A stretch of DNA of 64,000 nt, taken from NCBI RefSeq assembly GCF_003987855.1, contig NZ_RXIZ01000005.1, positions 16,654-80,653 of the forward strand. The letters are read 5' to 3'. A program made the position numbers and the translations under genes. The notes under the pieces are model-generated. The model saw nothing but the letters and a program-made list of their open reading frames with translations. It was not told where the DNA came from and did not search any database. Source of the stretch: Hyphomicrobium sp. GTDB taxonomy: Bacteria > Pseudomonadota > Alphaproteobacteria > Rhizobiales > Hyphomicrobiaceae. This document shows, one piece after another, positions 18,148 through 26,819 of this stretch (positions are counted from its first letter, which is position 1; the number at the start of each line of letters is the position of its first letter).

Positions 18148-21100
18148 GCCGATGCTCCGGCGTCGATCTCACGCATTGCTGCGGCGTCCCGCGCCGACAG
18201 GTCGGGATAGCCTGGGTCCGATCCGACGTCGTTCGTGATCCGCCACGACCGCGCGCATTTTTTGCCATCCGCAAGCGCGACGACAACGCCGACGCCCGGC
18301 TCGTTGGGCAGCGCGAAGGCTCCGCTTGGCGCAGCATCAGCAGAAATCGAAATACCGGACGTAATGCACACCTCCGCCATGTCGACGCCTTCGAGCCCCG
18401 ACATCAAATCGGTGTCGGTGACGTAGACCTGTGGCGCGGCTTCGAGCGACGAACCGATTTTCTTCTCCGCCCGCGCAATCTCGAGCGCACCGGTCACCAC
18501 GCTGCGCACTTCCTTCACGCGATCCCACTTCGCGGCGAGATTATCATCGCGCCACTCGCGCGGGATCTTCGGAAAGCCGACGAGATGCACGCTTTCTGCT
18601 TCGTCCGGCCGATAGAGGAGCCACGCTTCCTCAGCCGTGAACGACAGGATCGGCGCAAGCCACCGGATCAGTGCATCGCAAAGCTTGTCGATGACAGTCA
18701 ACGCCGCCTTTCGCTTCACGCTCGATGGCGCTTCGCAGTAGAGCGTATCCTTGCGGATATCGAAATAGAACGCCGACAGTTCGGTGTTCATGAACTGCGA
18801 AAGCAGACCGACGATCTTGCGGTAATCGTAGTGCTCGTAAGCCTTGCGGATCTCGTGGTCGAGTTCCGCCAGCCGATGCAGCATCAGGCGCTCGAGCTCG
18901 AACGGTTTCATCGCTTTGATCGAAACCGCGTCTTCCGCCTTGAAGTGCGCCAGCGCACCGAGCATCCAGCGCAACGTGTTCCGCAGCTTGCGATAGGTTT
19001 CCGAAAACGTCTTCAGGATTTCAGGCCCGATACGCAGATCGTCCGAATAGTCCGACGCCGCCACCCAGAGACGGAGAATGTCCGCGCCCGATTTGGCCAT
19101 CACGTCCTGTGGCGCCACCACGTTGCCTAGCGACTTCGACATCTTCTGACCCTTCTCGTCGAGGACGAAGCCGTGGGTCAGTACGATGTCATAAGGCGCT
19201 TCGCCGCGCGTGCCGCAGCTTTCGAGCAGCGAGGAATGGAACCAGCCGCGATGCTGATCGGAACCTTCCAGGTACATGACGCGGTCCTGTCCGCCGTCCC
19301 GCTTCCGCTTCAGACCTTTAAAGCCCGGGAACGCCGTCGGATCTTCGAGCGTGAAGGCATGCGTCGAACCTGAATCGAACCACACGTCGAGCACGTCCTT
19401 TACCTGCTCCCATTTCGCCTTGTCCTTCGGCGACACGAAGCCCTTGAGGAAACGATCCTTCGCGCCCTCTTCGAACCAGACGTCGGCACCCTTCTCCTGA
19501 AACGCTTTCTCGATGCGCGCGATCAACTCGTCGGATTTCTCGAACCCAGGCCCCGGAATCACTTCGTCGGTTTCGACATTTCGGAAAACGGTGATCGGCA
19601 CACCCCACGCCCGCTGCCGCGAGACGACCCAATCGGGACGATTTTCGATCATCCCGGTGATGCGGTTCTCACCGGCCGCCGGCACCCACGCAACGCGCTT
19701 GATCTCGTCCAGCGCCAGCTGGCGCAGACTCGGAGCATTGTGCCCCGCGCTCGGCGGCCGGCTCTCCGGAGAAGCGTCGCCAAGCGCAGACAGGGGCTTA
19801 TCCATCGAGATGAACCACTGCGGCGTATTGCGGAAGATGACGGGCTTCTTCGAACGCCACGAGTGCGGATACTGATGCTTGAGCCGCCCACGCGCGATGA
19901 TGTTGCCCGCTTCCGAGAGGGCCTTGATGACCGCGTCGTTGGCATCGCCCTTGTCGCCGTTCTCCTTGAGCACGCGCTTGCCTTCGAAGCCCGGCGCGGC
20001 TTTCGTCAACACGCCGTCGGCGTCGACCGTGAAGGGGATTTCGGTTTCGATCCCACGGTCGCGCAATTTTTTCTGGTTGGCGATCCAGATGTTGTAGTCG
20101 TCGGCGCCGTGGCCCGGCGCGGTATGGACGAAGCCGGTACCGGTATCGTCCGTCACGTGATCGCCGTCGAGCAGCGGCACGTCGAAGGCATAACCAAGTG
20201 AGGCAAGAGGGTGTTCGCAGATAATGGCCGATAATTCACTGCTATCTACCGCCGAGCGACGCGAATAACTCTCCACTTTCGCCGCTTTCATCACGTCGGC
20301 CGCAAGTTTGTCAGCAAGAATGTAGATGTCGCCAATTTTGGCCCAATTGCCCTCGGGCGCGTGAGTGACTTCATAGAGCCCATACGAGATCTTTGACGAG
20401 AAGCTGATTGCACGGTTCCCCGGGATCGTCCAAGGCGTCGTCGTCCAGATGACAACCGACGCACGGTTCATCAGTAGCCCACGCGCACCTAGCTTCTCGA
20501 CTTCCTCGATGCGGACGGGCAGTAATTTTCCCGAAGGATCAACGTCCGCGCTTACCCAACCGAACGAAGAAGCGTGCTTCACCGGGAACTTCACCCAGAT
20601 CATGTCCGACTGATAGTCCTGATACTCGACTTCGGCTTCCGCCAGCGCCGTCTTCTCCACGACGGACCACATCACGGGCTTCGAGCCGCGATAAAGCTGG
20701 CCGGTCGCCGCGAACTTCATCAGCTCGCGCGCGATGATGCTTTCCGCGCGATAGTCCATCGTCAAGTACGGGCGTTCCCAGTCACCGATGACGCCAAGGC
20801 GCTTGAATTCATCGCGCTGGATGCCAATCCAGTGCTCGGCGAACTTCCGGCATTCGTCGCGGAAAGCGTTGATCGCAACCGGATCGGAGAAGTTCGGCTT
20901 CTCCTTGCCCTTGGAGCGATACTGCTCCTCGATCTTCCACTCGATCGGCAGGCCGTGACAGTCCCAGCCGGGGATGTAATTCGAATCGTTGCCGAACATC
21001 TGGTGCGATTTGACGACCAGGTCCTTCAGGATCTTGTTGAGCGCGTGCCCGATATGGATGTTGCCGTTGGCGTAGGGCGGTCCGTCATGCAGCGTGAACT

Positions 21101-21314
21101 TCACGCGTCCCTTCGACTGCGAGCGGAGCTTTTCATAAAGGCCGATCTCGTCCCAGCGCTTCAAAAGCTTCGGTTCGAGTTCAGGCAAGCCCGCGCGCAT
21201 CGGGAACTCGGTCTGCGGCAGGAACAGTGTTTTGCTCCAGTCGCGGCCCGCTGCAGCGCCTTGAGCTTCCTGTACGGCGCCGGTCTTGTCGGCGGCCTTG
21301 GCGTCTTTCGACAT
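18144..21314 (-). CDS. ileS: Isoleucyl-tRNA synthetase
   Basis: Charges tRNA-Ile with isoleucine. The class I synthetase signatures are HIGHALNK near residue 80 and KMSKSLGN near 700; the editing (CP1) domain lies between. With about 1056 residues it is longer than the E. coli enzyme. The C-terminal segment ([10 protein letters not shown]...) lacks the zinc-binding cysteine clusters of the E. coli protein, common in alphaproteobacteria. The ATG at 21314 is preferred; an in-frame TTG at 21329 would add five residues. lspA follows with a 4-base overlap. Confidence 0.96.
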   Translation of the reverse strand: MSKDAKAADKTGAVQEAQGAAAGRDWSKTLFLPQTEFPMRAGLPELEPKLLKRWDEIGLYEKLRSQSKGRVKFTLHDGPPYANGNIHIGHALNKILKDLVVKSHQMFGNDSNYIPGWDCHGLPIEWKIEEQYRSKGKEKPNFSDPVAINAFRDECRKFAEHWIGIQRDEFKRLGVIGDWERPYLTMDYRAESIIARELMKFAATGQLYRGSKPVMWSVVEKTALAEAEVEYQDYQSDMIWVKFPVKHASSFGWVSADVDPSGKLLPVRIEEVEKLGARGLLMNRASVVIWTTTPWTIPGNRAISFSSKISYGLYEVTHAPEGNWAKIGDIYILADKLAADVMKAAKVESYSRRSAVDSSELSAIICEHPLASLGYAFDVPLLDGDHVTDDTGTGFVHTAPGHGADDYNIWIANQKKLRDRGIETEIPFTVDADGVLTKAAPGFEGKRVLKENGDKGDANDAVIKALSEAGNIIARGRLKHQYPHSWRSKKPVIFRNTPQWFISMDKPLSALGDASPESRPPSAGHNAPSLRQLALDEIKRVAWVPAAGENRITGMIENRPDWVVSRQRAWGVPITVFRNVETDEVIPGPGFEKSDELIARIEKAFQEKGADVWFEEGAKDRFLKGFVSPKDKAKWEQVKDVLDVWFDSGSTHAFTLEDPTAFPGFKGLKRKRDGGQDRVMYLEGSDQHRGWFHSSLLESCGTRGEAPYDIVLTHGFVLDEKGQKMSKSLGNVVAPQDVMAKSGADILRLWVAASDYSDDLRIGPEILKTFSETYRKLRNTLRWMLGALAHFKAEDAVSIKAMKPFELERLMLHRLAELDHEIRKAYEHYDYRKIVGLLSQFMNTELSAFYFDIRKDTLYCEAPSSVKRKAALTVIDKLCDALIRWLAPILSFTAEEAWLLYRPDEAESVHLVGFPKIPREWRDDNLAAKWDRVKEVRSVVTGALEIARAEKKIGSSLEAAPQVYVTDTDLMSGLEGVDMAEVCITSGISISADAAPSGAFALPNEPGVGVVVALADGKKCARSWRITNDVGSDPGYPDLSARDAAAMREIDAGASA

Positions 21315-21624
21315 TCGTTGAGCTTTCAAATTCCAGAGAAATCAGCGCGGGTTCTAGCAACTACGCTGCCCGTTAGCAAAGGCAGCCGTTCCAGTGGCGC
21401 CGCGTACGCCGAGCCACGCTCGAAACGGCCGACTTGCGGGCAACTTTTCCTCTGAGCGCCAGCGGGTTGAGCGTATTGCCCCTCTCGGCGGAAACCGACT
21501 TGGACGCCTAGTCCCGCAGCAACACAGGGGCGGGGTGGCGTCAAAGTGTGCATATCTCGCCAGTTTGCTCGTTGCGCCTCCGAATCGGCCCTATCGTTCT
21601 CAGAGATTCGGGGGAGAGCGTTTT
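21315..21624. other. Intergenic region between ileS and a lipoprotein gene
   Basis: About 310 bases between divergent genes. It must carry the ileS promoter on the minus strand, but no strong hexamers stand out. Short open frames on both strands look like chance reading frames. Near the right end a strong ribosome binding sequence GGGGGAG at 21610-21616 stands 8 bases before an ACG codon in frame with the downstream lipoprotein. Confidence 0.4.
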
Positions 21625-21645
21625 ACGAAATCCATTATTTTAACA

Positions 21646-22056
21646 ATGATTGTCGCCGTGGCCATTCAGGGCTGCGCTTCAGCGGCAAGCGAAATAACTC
21701 CGCAGTATGTTTCACCGATCCAATATCAAAGTTATTCTTGCAGACAGATCGAGGAAGAAGCCTCGAGAATATCGGTCAGAGCGTCTCAATTGGCTGGCAT
21801 ACAGGACAGCAAAGCGACGTCGGATTCTGTAGCCATGGGCGTTGGGCTCGTGCTCTTCTGGCCCTCTCTATTGTTCATCAAAGGTGATGGACAAACCGCA
21901 GCGGAACTCGGCCACTTGAAAGGCGAGTTCGACACGCTTCAGCAGGTATCCATTCAGAAGAACTGCAATATTCAGTTCCGCCAGCAAAACGCGCCGTCGC
22001 CGAAACCAACCTCGACGGCAAGCATCGACACCGTGCAATCCCCGCTGCAGCACTGA
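21646..22056 (+). CDS. Small putative lipoprotein with uncertain start
   Basis: Hydrophobic N-terminus ends in a lipobox-like AIQGC, followed by a Tyr/Ser-rich segment and YQSYSCRQIEEEASR, then a hydrophobic hairpin GVGLVLFWPSLLFI and LGHLKGEFDTL. This pattern is familiar from small lipoproteins of phages and proteobacteria with no known function. The first ATG (21646) leaves only nine residues before the lipid cysteine, too short for a signal peptide; seven codons earlier an ACG (21625) stands at ideal distance from a strong ribosome binding site. The true start may be that ACG, or the gene may have lost its start. It sits alone on the plus strand between ileS and ribF, which are normally neighbours. 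Confidence 0.6.
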   Translation: MIVAVAIQGCASAASEITPQYVSPIQYQSYSCRQIEEEASRISVRASQLAGIQDSKATSDSVAMGVGLVLFWPSLLFIKGDGQTAAELGHLKGEFDTLQQVSIQKNCNIQFRQQNAPSPKPTSTASIDTVQSPLQH

Positions 22057-22061
22057 AGGAT

Positions 22062-22988
22062 CTAGGACGCGGCCAAAACCGCCTTCACCGCGGCGATGTC
22101 CTTGTCCATCTGGGCAACAAGCTCTTCGACGGAATGAAATTTCCTGTCGGCGCGAATGAAGTCGATGAATTCCACTTCCATGGTTCGGCCGTAAAGGTCG
22201 CCGTTGAAGTCGAACAGAAAAACTTCGAGTACGGGCATGCCGTCGTCGAACGTGGGGCGCGTGCCGAGATACGCAGCGGCGTTGTGCGGGACGCCATCGA
22301 AATAGGCTCTCACCGCGTAAATCCCGTGGCCCAGGGTCGTGCCCTTCGGCATCGGCACGTTCGCGGTGGGATATCCCATCCCAGTGCCCCGCTTGGCGCC
22401 GCCGACGACCTTGCCGGAAACGCGCCATGGCTCGCCCAGCACATGGGCCGCGCCTTTGACGTCACCCTGCGCCAGATAGAGCCGCACGGCGGAAGACGAG
22501 AACGGTTCGCCTGCTTCTGCGACTGGCGGCATGATGGTCACTCCAAATCCAAACTCTTCGCCCGCGCGCAGCATCATTTCCGGATTGCCGCTTCGCTTAT
22601 GGCCGAAATAGAAGTCGTAGCCGATGATGACGTGACTGGCGCCGAGCCCGGCCACGATCACGCGTTGAATGAAATCTTCGCCCGATAGATTTGCCAACTC
22701 CGCGTTGAACGGCTCGACGAACGCGAGATCGAGACCCAGCGCCTCGAAGATCGCCAGCTTCCGCTTCAGCGGCGTCAGCCGGAAGTGCGCCTCGTTGGGC
22801 TGGAAGAATTCGCGCGGATAAGGCTCGAATGTCATCGCCGACGCCAGCACCTTCTTTTCCGCAGCCCGCGACTTGGCTTCCGCCAGCAGCGCGCGGTGCC
22901 CTCTATGCACACCGTCGAAATTTCCGATAGCCACGGCCGCCCCGCGAAACTCAGGCAGAACGTGCTTATGGCCATGAATGACGTGCAT
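22062..22988 (-). CDS. ribF: Bifunctional riboflavin kinase/FAD synthetase
   Basis: Makes FMN from riboflavin and ATP, then FAD from FMN. The N-terminal nucleotidyltransferase domain shows GNFDGVHRGHRALL (residues 22-35), and the C-terminal flavokinase domain shows GYPTANV and the late EFIDFIRADRKF. Length is 308 residues, typical. In many bacteria ribF directly precedes ileS; here both are on the minus strand but separated by the plus-strand lipoprotein gene. Confidence 0.94.
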   Translation of the reverse strand: MHVIHGHKHVLPEFRGAAVAIGNFDGVHRGHRALLAEAKSRAAEKKVLASAMTFEPYPREFFQPNEAHFRLTPLKRKLAIFEALGLDLAFVEPFNAELANLSGEDFIQRVIVAGLGASHVIIGYDFYFGHKRSGNPEMMLRAGEEFGFGVTIMPPVAEAGEPFSSSAVRLYLAQGDVKGAAHVLGEPWRVSGKVVGGAKRGTGMGYPTANVPMPKGTTLGHGIYAVRAYFDGVPHNAAAYLGTRPTFDDGMPVLEVFLFDFNGDLYGRTMEVEFIDFIRADRKFHSVEELVAQMDKDIAAVKAVLAAS

Positions 22989-23061
22989 GAGAATGCGGCC
23001 TCGTCGGTCATCCCGATAGCGGCAGTCTAAGGGGTAAGGGAAACGCGGGCGAGACTGCCCT

Positions 23062-23499
23062 TTACTTTGGCCGGGCGGGAACCATCAGAACCGCCTCACC
23101 CGTCAACACCGGCTTGCCGCCGACGGAGCAGAGGCACTCGAAACGCGCCCGCTTCTTGTCGGGAATGAGTTCGACGAGGCGAACGAGAGATTCGACCCGA
23201 TCGTCGATCTTCACCGGACCTTTGAAGTTCAGCGACTGCGATACGTAGATCGCCCCGGGCCCCGGCAGCTTCATTCCGAAAATGGCCGATATGTAGCCTG
23301 CCGACAGAATGCCGTGCGCGATCCGCTCGCGAAAAATCGTCTTTGCAGCGTATTCGGCGTCGAGGTGCACGGGGTTGTAATCCCCCGAGAGCGCAGCATA
23401 GGCGACGATATCCGCCTCGCTGACGATCCGCGACATCGAGGCTTCCTGGCCTACCTCTAAGTCTTCGAAATATTTCGTCCGGCCGGCTGTTGCGAGCAT
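23062..23499 (-). CDS. MaoC-like (R)-specific enoyl-CoA hydratase
   Basis: Hot-dog fold dehydratase, probably hydrating trans-2-enoyl-CoA to (R)-3-hydroxyacyl-CoA, the route by which PhaJ feeds polyhydroxyalkanoate synthesis from beta-oxidation. The hydratase-2 motif is present: catalytic Asp in LSGDYNPVHLDAEYA and His in ERIAHGILSAG. Length is 145 residues, a single-domain form. A PHB depolymerase gene elsewhere in the window shows that the organism turns over such polymers. Substrate range cannot be read from the sequence. Confidence 0.85.
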   Translation of the reverse strand: MLATAGRTKYFEDLEVGQEASMSRIVSEADIVAYAALSGDYNPVHLDAEYAAKTIFRERIAHGILSAGYISAIFGMKLPGPGAIYVSQSLNFKGPVKIDDRVESLVRLVELIPDKKRARFECLCSVGGKPVLTGEAVLMVPARPK

Positions 23500-23639
23500 T
23501 CAGCGTCCCTGCACATTATTGCCCCAGGCTATTGGCCCTGGACATTTTTTCGAACACTAACCCGCTACAAACACCCGCCGCAACCACGCCGCGCCCGTTC
23601 TGGCTGCGGCCTTGTTGCATTCTATTAAGGCATTGAGCC

Positions 23640-23668
23640 TTGCATCCGAGCGCTTGGAAGCGTTATAA
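23640..23668 (+). promoter_or_regulatory. Probable sigma-70-type promoter of trcR
   Basis: TTGCAT at 23640-23645 and TTATAA at 23663-23668 are separated by exactly 17 bases, about 75 bases before the trcR start codon. Both hexamers are near consensus. No other likely promoter is seen in this gap. Confidence 0.45.
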
Positions 23669-23702
23669 ATACACCAATCCCTTCAATTTAACGTTTTACT
23701 GC

Positions 23703-23725
23703 CCTTCGCGAACCCCCTGCGAAGG
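23703..23725 (+). promoter_or_regulatory. Hairpin in the trcR leader next to the ribosome binding site
   Basis: Perfect 7-bp stem CCTTCGC/GCGAAGG with a 9-base loop. It ends about 8 bases before the AGAGGA ribosome binding site of trcR, so it would lie in the 5' untranslated leader if the promoter at 23640 is used. A structural or regulatory role is inferred only from position. Confidence 0.4.
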
Positions 23726-23742
23726 ACCGAAAGAGGACACCC

Positions 23743-24492
23743 ATGAGCGATCGTCGCCCCCTGATGCCGAAAGCCACCGCCGTCTGGCTGGTGGAAAACA
23801 CGGCGCTCTCCTTCGATCAAATCGCGGAGTTCTGCGGTCTGCATCCGCTCGAGGTCAAGGGCATTGCCGACGGCGAAGTTGCTCAGGGCATCAAGGGCAT
23901 GGACCCAGTGACGACCGGGCAGCTGACGCGAGAGGAAATCGCGCGCGCGGAAAAGAACCTGTCGCACAAGTTGCAGCTCGCAGTCAGCAAGGTCGAGCTG
24001 CCGCCCCTGCCTCAGACGCGGAAAGGCCCACGCTACACGCCCGTCTCGCGCCGCCACGATCGGCCGAACGCCGTCCTCTGGATCCTTCGTAACCATCCGG
24101 AGCTGAAGGACAGCCAGATCATGCGTCTCGTCGGCACGACGAAGCCGACGATCGCGCAGATCCGCGACCGCACCCATTGGAATTCTGCGCAGCTGACGCC
24201 TCAGGACCCAGTCACGCTGGGTCTGTGCTCCCAAATCGATCTCGACGCCGAAGTGAAAAAGGCCGCCCGCCGCACTGAACGCGACCGCAAGGACGGCGGC
24301 GAGGAAGGCGAGCGCGCTGGAACGCTGCTCCCGGCCGCCGAGACGACGTCACCGTCCCGCGCCGAGATCCTGGCGCCCAAATCCTCTGAGCCAACCGAGG
24401 AGGAGACGCCCGAGCAAGAGCAGGCACGTGTGTTCGCCAAGCTCAAGGAAATGTCGTCGGGTCCCAAGGACGAAGAACAGAACGACGACTGA
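23743..24492 (+). CDS. trcR: Cell-cycle transcriptional regulator TrcR (DUF1013 family)
   Basis: Alphaproteobacteria-specific DUF1013 protein, named TrcR in Caulobacter-related annotation as a cell-cycle transcription regulator. The N-terminus MPKATAVWLVENTALSFDQIA and the second helix-turn-helix-like block NAVLWILRNHPELKDSQIMRLVGTTKP (residues about 108-134) are the conserved parts. The C-terminal 80 residues are charged and less ordered. AGAGGA precedes the ATG. It converges on the sulfate transporter gene with only 3 bases between the stops. Confidence 0.88.
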   Translation: MSDRRPLMPKATAVWLVENTALSFDQIAEFCGLHPLEVKGIADGEVAQGIKGMDPVTTGQLTREEIARAEKNLSHKLQLAVSKVELPPLPQTRKGPRYTPVSRRHDRPNAVLWILRNHPELKDSQIMRLVGTTKPTIAQIRDRTHWNSAQLTPQDPVTLGLCSQIDLDAEVKKAARRTERDRKDGGEEGERAGTLLPAAETTSPSRAEILAPKSSEPTEEETPEQEQARVFAKLKEMSSGPKDEEQNDD

Positions 24493-24495
24493 TCC

Positions 24496-26214
24496 TCAGC
24501 TCATACTGGCGCTGGCTGGGATCATCGCCCGGCTGGCCGCCACAGCGTCTTCGACATCGGCGGCATAGTGCACGAGCGGCAGCTTCAGGCCCGCACGCAA
24601 AAGCGCCTGACGCACGCTGCGGTTGGCTGAGGTGAAATAGATCTTCGTTCCCGCGCGCCCGAGTTTGTGTGCAAACCTGTCCAGCGTGCGCGCCGCCGTG
24701 CTGTCGACGAAAGACACATCGGCAAAGTCGAGAATGAAGGTTTTCGGATGCGCTCCGATGCGGTCGAGGACTGCGCTGACGGAACCTGTTGCTCCGAAAA
24801 AGAAAGCGCCCGAAATTCGATAGACCATGATGTCGCTGCCGAGCGCCGTCGGTTCGGACGCGGCCTCCGGCTTGTCGGCGACATCGTCTTCGATCAAGAC
24901 GTTCCCCGTCTCGATTTCCACCGCCTCCGCCATGCGGTGAATGAAGAGGAATGCGCCGAGCGTAACGCCCACAGCGATAGCCGTCGTGAGATCGACGAAG
25001 ATCGTCAGGAGGAAGGTGGCAAGCAGCACGGCGGCGTCGCCCCATGAGGATCTGAAGAGCGCTGCGAATTCCTGCTTCTCCGCCATGTTCCAGCAGACCA
25101 CGGCAAGAACGCCGCCGAGGCTTGCAAGCGGAATGAATGCCGCGAGCGGCGCAGCCACCAGCATGAAAAGCAATACGAACACCGAATGCAGCATCCCCGA
25201 AACCGGACCGTGCGCGCCGGCTCGGACATTGGTGGCCGTGCGCGCGATCGTGCCGGTGACGCACATGCCGCCGAAGGTAACGGCGGCGACGTTGGCGACG
25301 CCCTGCGCGACCAATTCGCAATTTGAGCGATGCCTGCGACCGGACATGCCGTCGGCGACAACGGCGGAGAGAAGACTTTCGATCGCACCGAGAAGCGCGA
25401 TGGAGATCGCGTCGGGCAGTGCGGCCTGAAGCTTGGCCAAGTTGATCGCTGGCAGATGCGGCGCGGGAAGCGTGCGGGGAACTTCGCCGAAGCGCGAGCC
25501 GATGGTCGCGACGTCGAGACCCAGGCCCCAAGCGAGAAGGGAAGCCACAGCGACGGCGATCAGCATTCCCGGCCAAGTCGGCCTTACTCTCCGCATGCCG
25601 ACGATGATGCCGATCGACAGGGCGGATATCGCAATCGTGGCCAATTTCATGGTGCCGAGAGCAGGGATGATCGCCTCGAGCTTGGGGAGCAGCGCGGCCG
25701 GCTCATGGGCTATGTCGAGCCCGAGGAGATCCTTGATCTGGCTGGCAAAGATGATGATCGCGATGCCGGCCGTGAATCCGACAGTCACCGGAAACGGAAT
25801 GTATTTGATGTACGTGCCGAGCCGGAGAAAGCCGGCCGCCGTCATCATGAAACCGGCCATCACGGTTGCGATCACCAGGCCGTCGTAACCCCGGTGCTCG
25901 ACGATTGTGGCGATGAGAACGATGAACGCACCCGCGGGACCTCCGATCTGGTAACGGCTTCCGCCCAGCGCCGAAATCAGGAAGCCTCCGACGATGGCGG
26001 TAAACAGGCCTTTCTCTGGAGACAGCCCCGATCCGATGGCGATCGCCATGGACAACGGAAGCGCCACGATCGCGACCGTGAGGCCCGAAACGGTATCGGC
26101 GCGCAAATCCTTCAGCCGATAGCCTTCGCGCAGCACCGTGACGAGCTTCGGCGTGAACAGTTCGGCCCAGCTTGGCCGATGGCGCGCCGGGGAATCACTG
26201 GCCGAAATCTCCAT
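24496..26214 (-). CDS. SulP family inorganic anion transporter with STAS domain
   Basis: Inner-membrane transporter related to sulfate/bicarbonate permeases. Many hydrophobic segments cover residues about 30-430; the SulP signature region LRADTVSGLTVAIVALPLSMAIA is clear near the start. A cytosolic STAS domain (about 450-560) carries SFVDSTAARTL, the site that is phosphorylated in anti-sigma antagonists. Length is 572 residues. The anion (sulfate, bicarbonate or other) cannot be told. The upstream HTH gene on the same strand lies 78 bases away and may be co-transcribed or regulate it. Confidence 0.9.
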   Translation of the reverse strand: MEISASDSPARHRPSWAELFTPKLVTVLREGYRLKDLRADTVSGLTVAIVALPLSMAIAIGSGLSPEKGLFTAIVGGFLISALGGSRYQIGGPAGAFIVLIATIVEHRGYDGLVIATVMAGFMMTAAGFLRLGTYIKYIPFPVTVGFTAGIAIIIFASQIKDLLGLDIAHEPAALLPKLEAIIPALGTMKLATIAISALSIGIIVGMRRVRPTWPGMLIAVAVASLLAWGLGLDVATIGSRFGEVPRTLPAPHLPAINLAKLQAALPDAISIALLGAIESLLSAVVADGMSGRRHRSNCELVAQGVANVAAVTFGGMCVTGTIARTATNVRAGAHGPVSGMLHSVFVLLFMLVAAPLAAFIPLASLGGVLAVVCWNMAEKQEFAALFRSSWGDAAVLLATFLLTIFVDLTTAIAVGVTLGAFLFIHRMAEAVEIETGNVLIEDDVADKPEAASEPTALGSDIMVYRISGAFFFGATGSVSAVLDRIGAHPKTFILDFADVSFVDSTAARTLDRFAHKLGRAGTKIYFTSANRSVRQALLRAGLKLPLVHYAADVEDAVAASRAMIPASASMS

Positions 26215-26292
26215 GTCTTCGCCTCTTTGAATGAGAGCGGCGAACTCGTCGGCTGCAACACCGGCGCTATCGTCGCTGAAACGTGGAAGTAC

Positions 26293-26583
26293 TCAGGCCC
26301 CGCCTTTCCTCCGGCGCTGCGGTCGCGGAGGTGATAGCGCTGCCTTGAGCGACTGGCGTTCCTTGAAGCGGACGCCGCGTCCTTGGCCGCTGCTGGGTGT
26401 ATTCTCGCCGATGAGCTCGATGCCAGCGGCCTCGAAGGCCGCCACGACTTTGGTCAGGGTGTCGACGACACCGCGGACGTTACCGGTGCTCGCTTCCATG
26501 CGTTGAATGGTCGGCAACGAAACACCAGCGCGCTCGGCCAGCGTTTGTTGATCGATCCCGAGTAGAGCGCGACCGGCTCGCAT
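26293..26583 (-). CDS. XRE-family helix-turn-helix transcriptional regulator
   Basis: Small DNA-binding protein, 96 residues from the ATG at 26583. The HTH reads QQTLAERAGVSLPTIQRME at residues 12-30, and AAFEAAGIELI follows, as in short single-domain regulators common in alphaproteobacteria. The C-terminus is basic (RPQRRRKGG). Codons upstream of the ATG continue in frame as LITASQ, which normally begins this family, but no ATG, GTG or TTG is available there before a stop. Palindromic sites in the upstream gap suggest autoregulation and control of the divergent acyl-CoA synthetase gene. Confidence 0.82.
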   Translation of the reverse strand: MRAGRALLGIDQQTLAERAGVSLPTIQRMEASTGNVRGVVDTLTKVVAAFEAAGIELIGENTPSSGQGRGVRFKERQSLKAALSPPRPQRRRKGGA

Positions 26584-26621
26584 TTGGCTGGCGGTAATCA
26601 GGGTGTCCGCTCCATACCCCT

Positions 26622-26635
26622 AAAACTCAAGTTTT
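26622..26635. promoter_or_regulatory. Palindrome next to the XRE gene
   Basis: AAAACT-CA-AGTTTT, a 6+6 bp inverted repeat 39 bases upstream of the XRE start codon, in the promoter position of that gene. Operator role is inferred. Confidence 0.35.
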
Positions 26636-26646
26636 CTTACTAGACA

Positions 26647-26665
26647 TTGATGTTTCAAACATCAA
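26647..26665. promoter_or_regulatory. Probable operator: 19-bp perfect palindrome
   Basis: TTGATGTTTcAAACATCAA: two perfect 9-base arms around one central base, lying between the divergent XRE regulator and acyl-CoA synthetase genes. The length and symmetry fit a dimeric XRE repressor site. No other copy was noticed in the window. Confidence 0.6.
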
Positions 26666-26819
26666 GATAGACCTTTCACAAATGACAGCCGGATTATCGA
26701 CGAAAGCGGTAATGGACGACTGCCGGATCTGACGTGAAGGGCAAAAAATCCGCCATTGTCCGTTTCCGGCGCATTCGCTAGCGTCTTGGGAAAGCAGGAA
26801 GAAGCAGGGCCCGCAAAAA

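Noticed and set aside
21326..21553. 75-codon frame overlapping the ileS start by 4 bases
   Set aside because: Coupled-looking position, but the product has no recognisable pattern and no ribosome binding site was seen.
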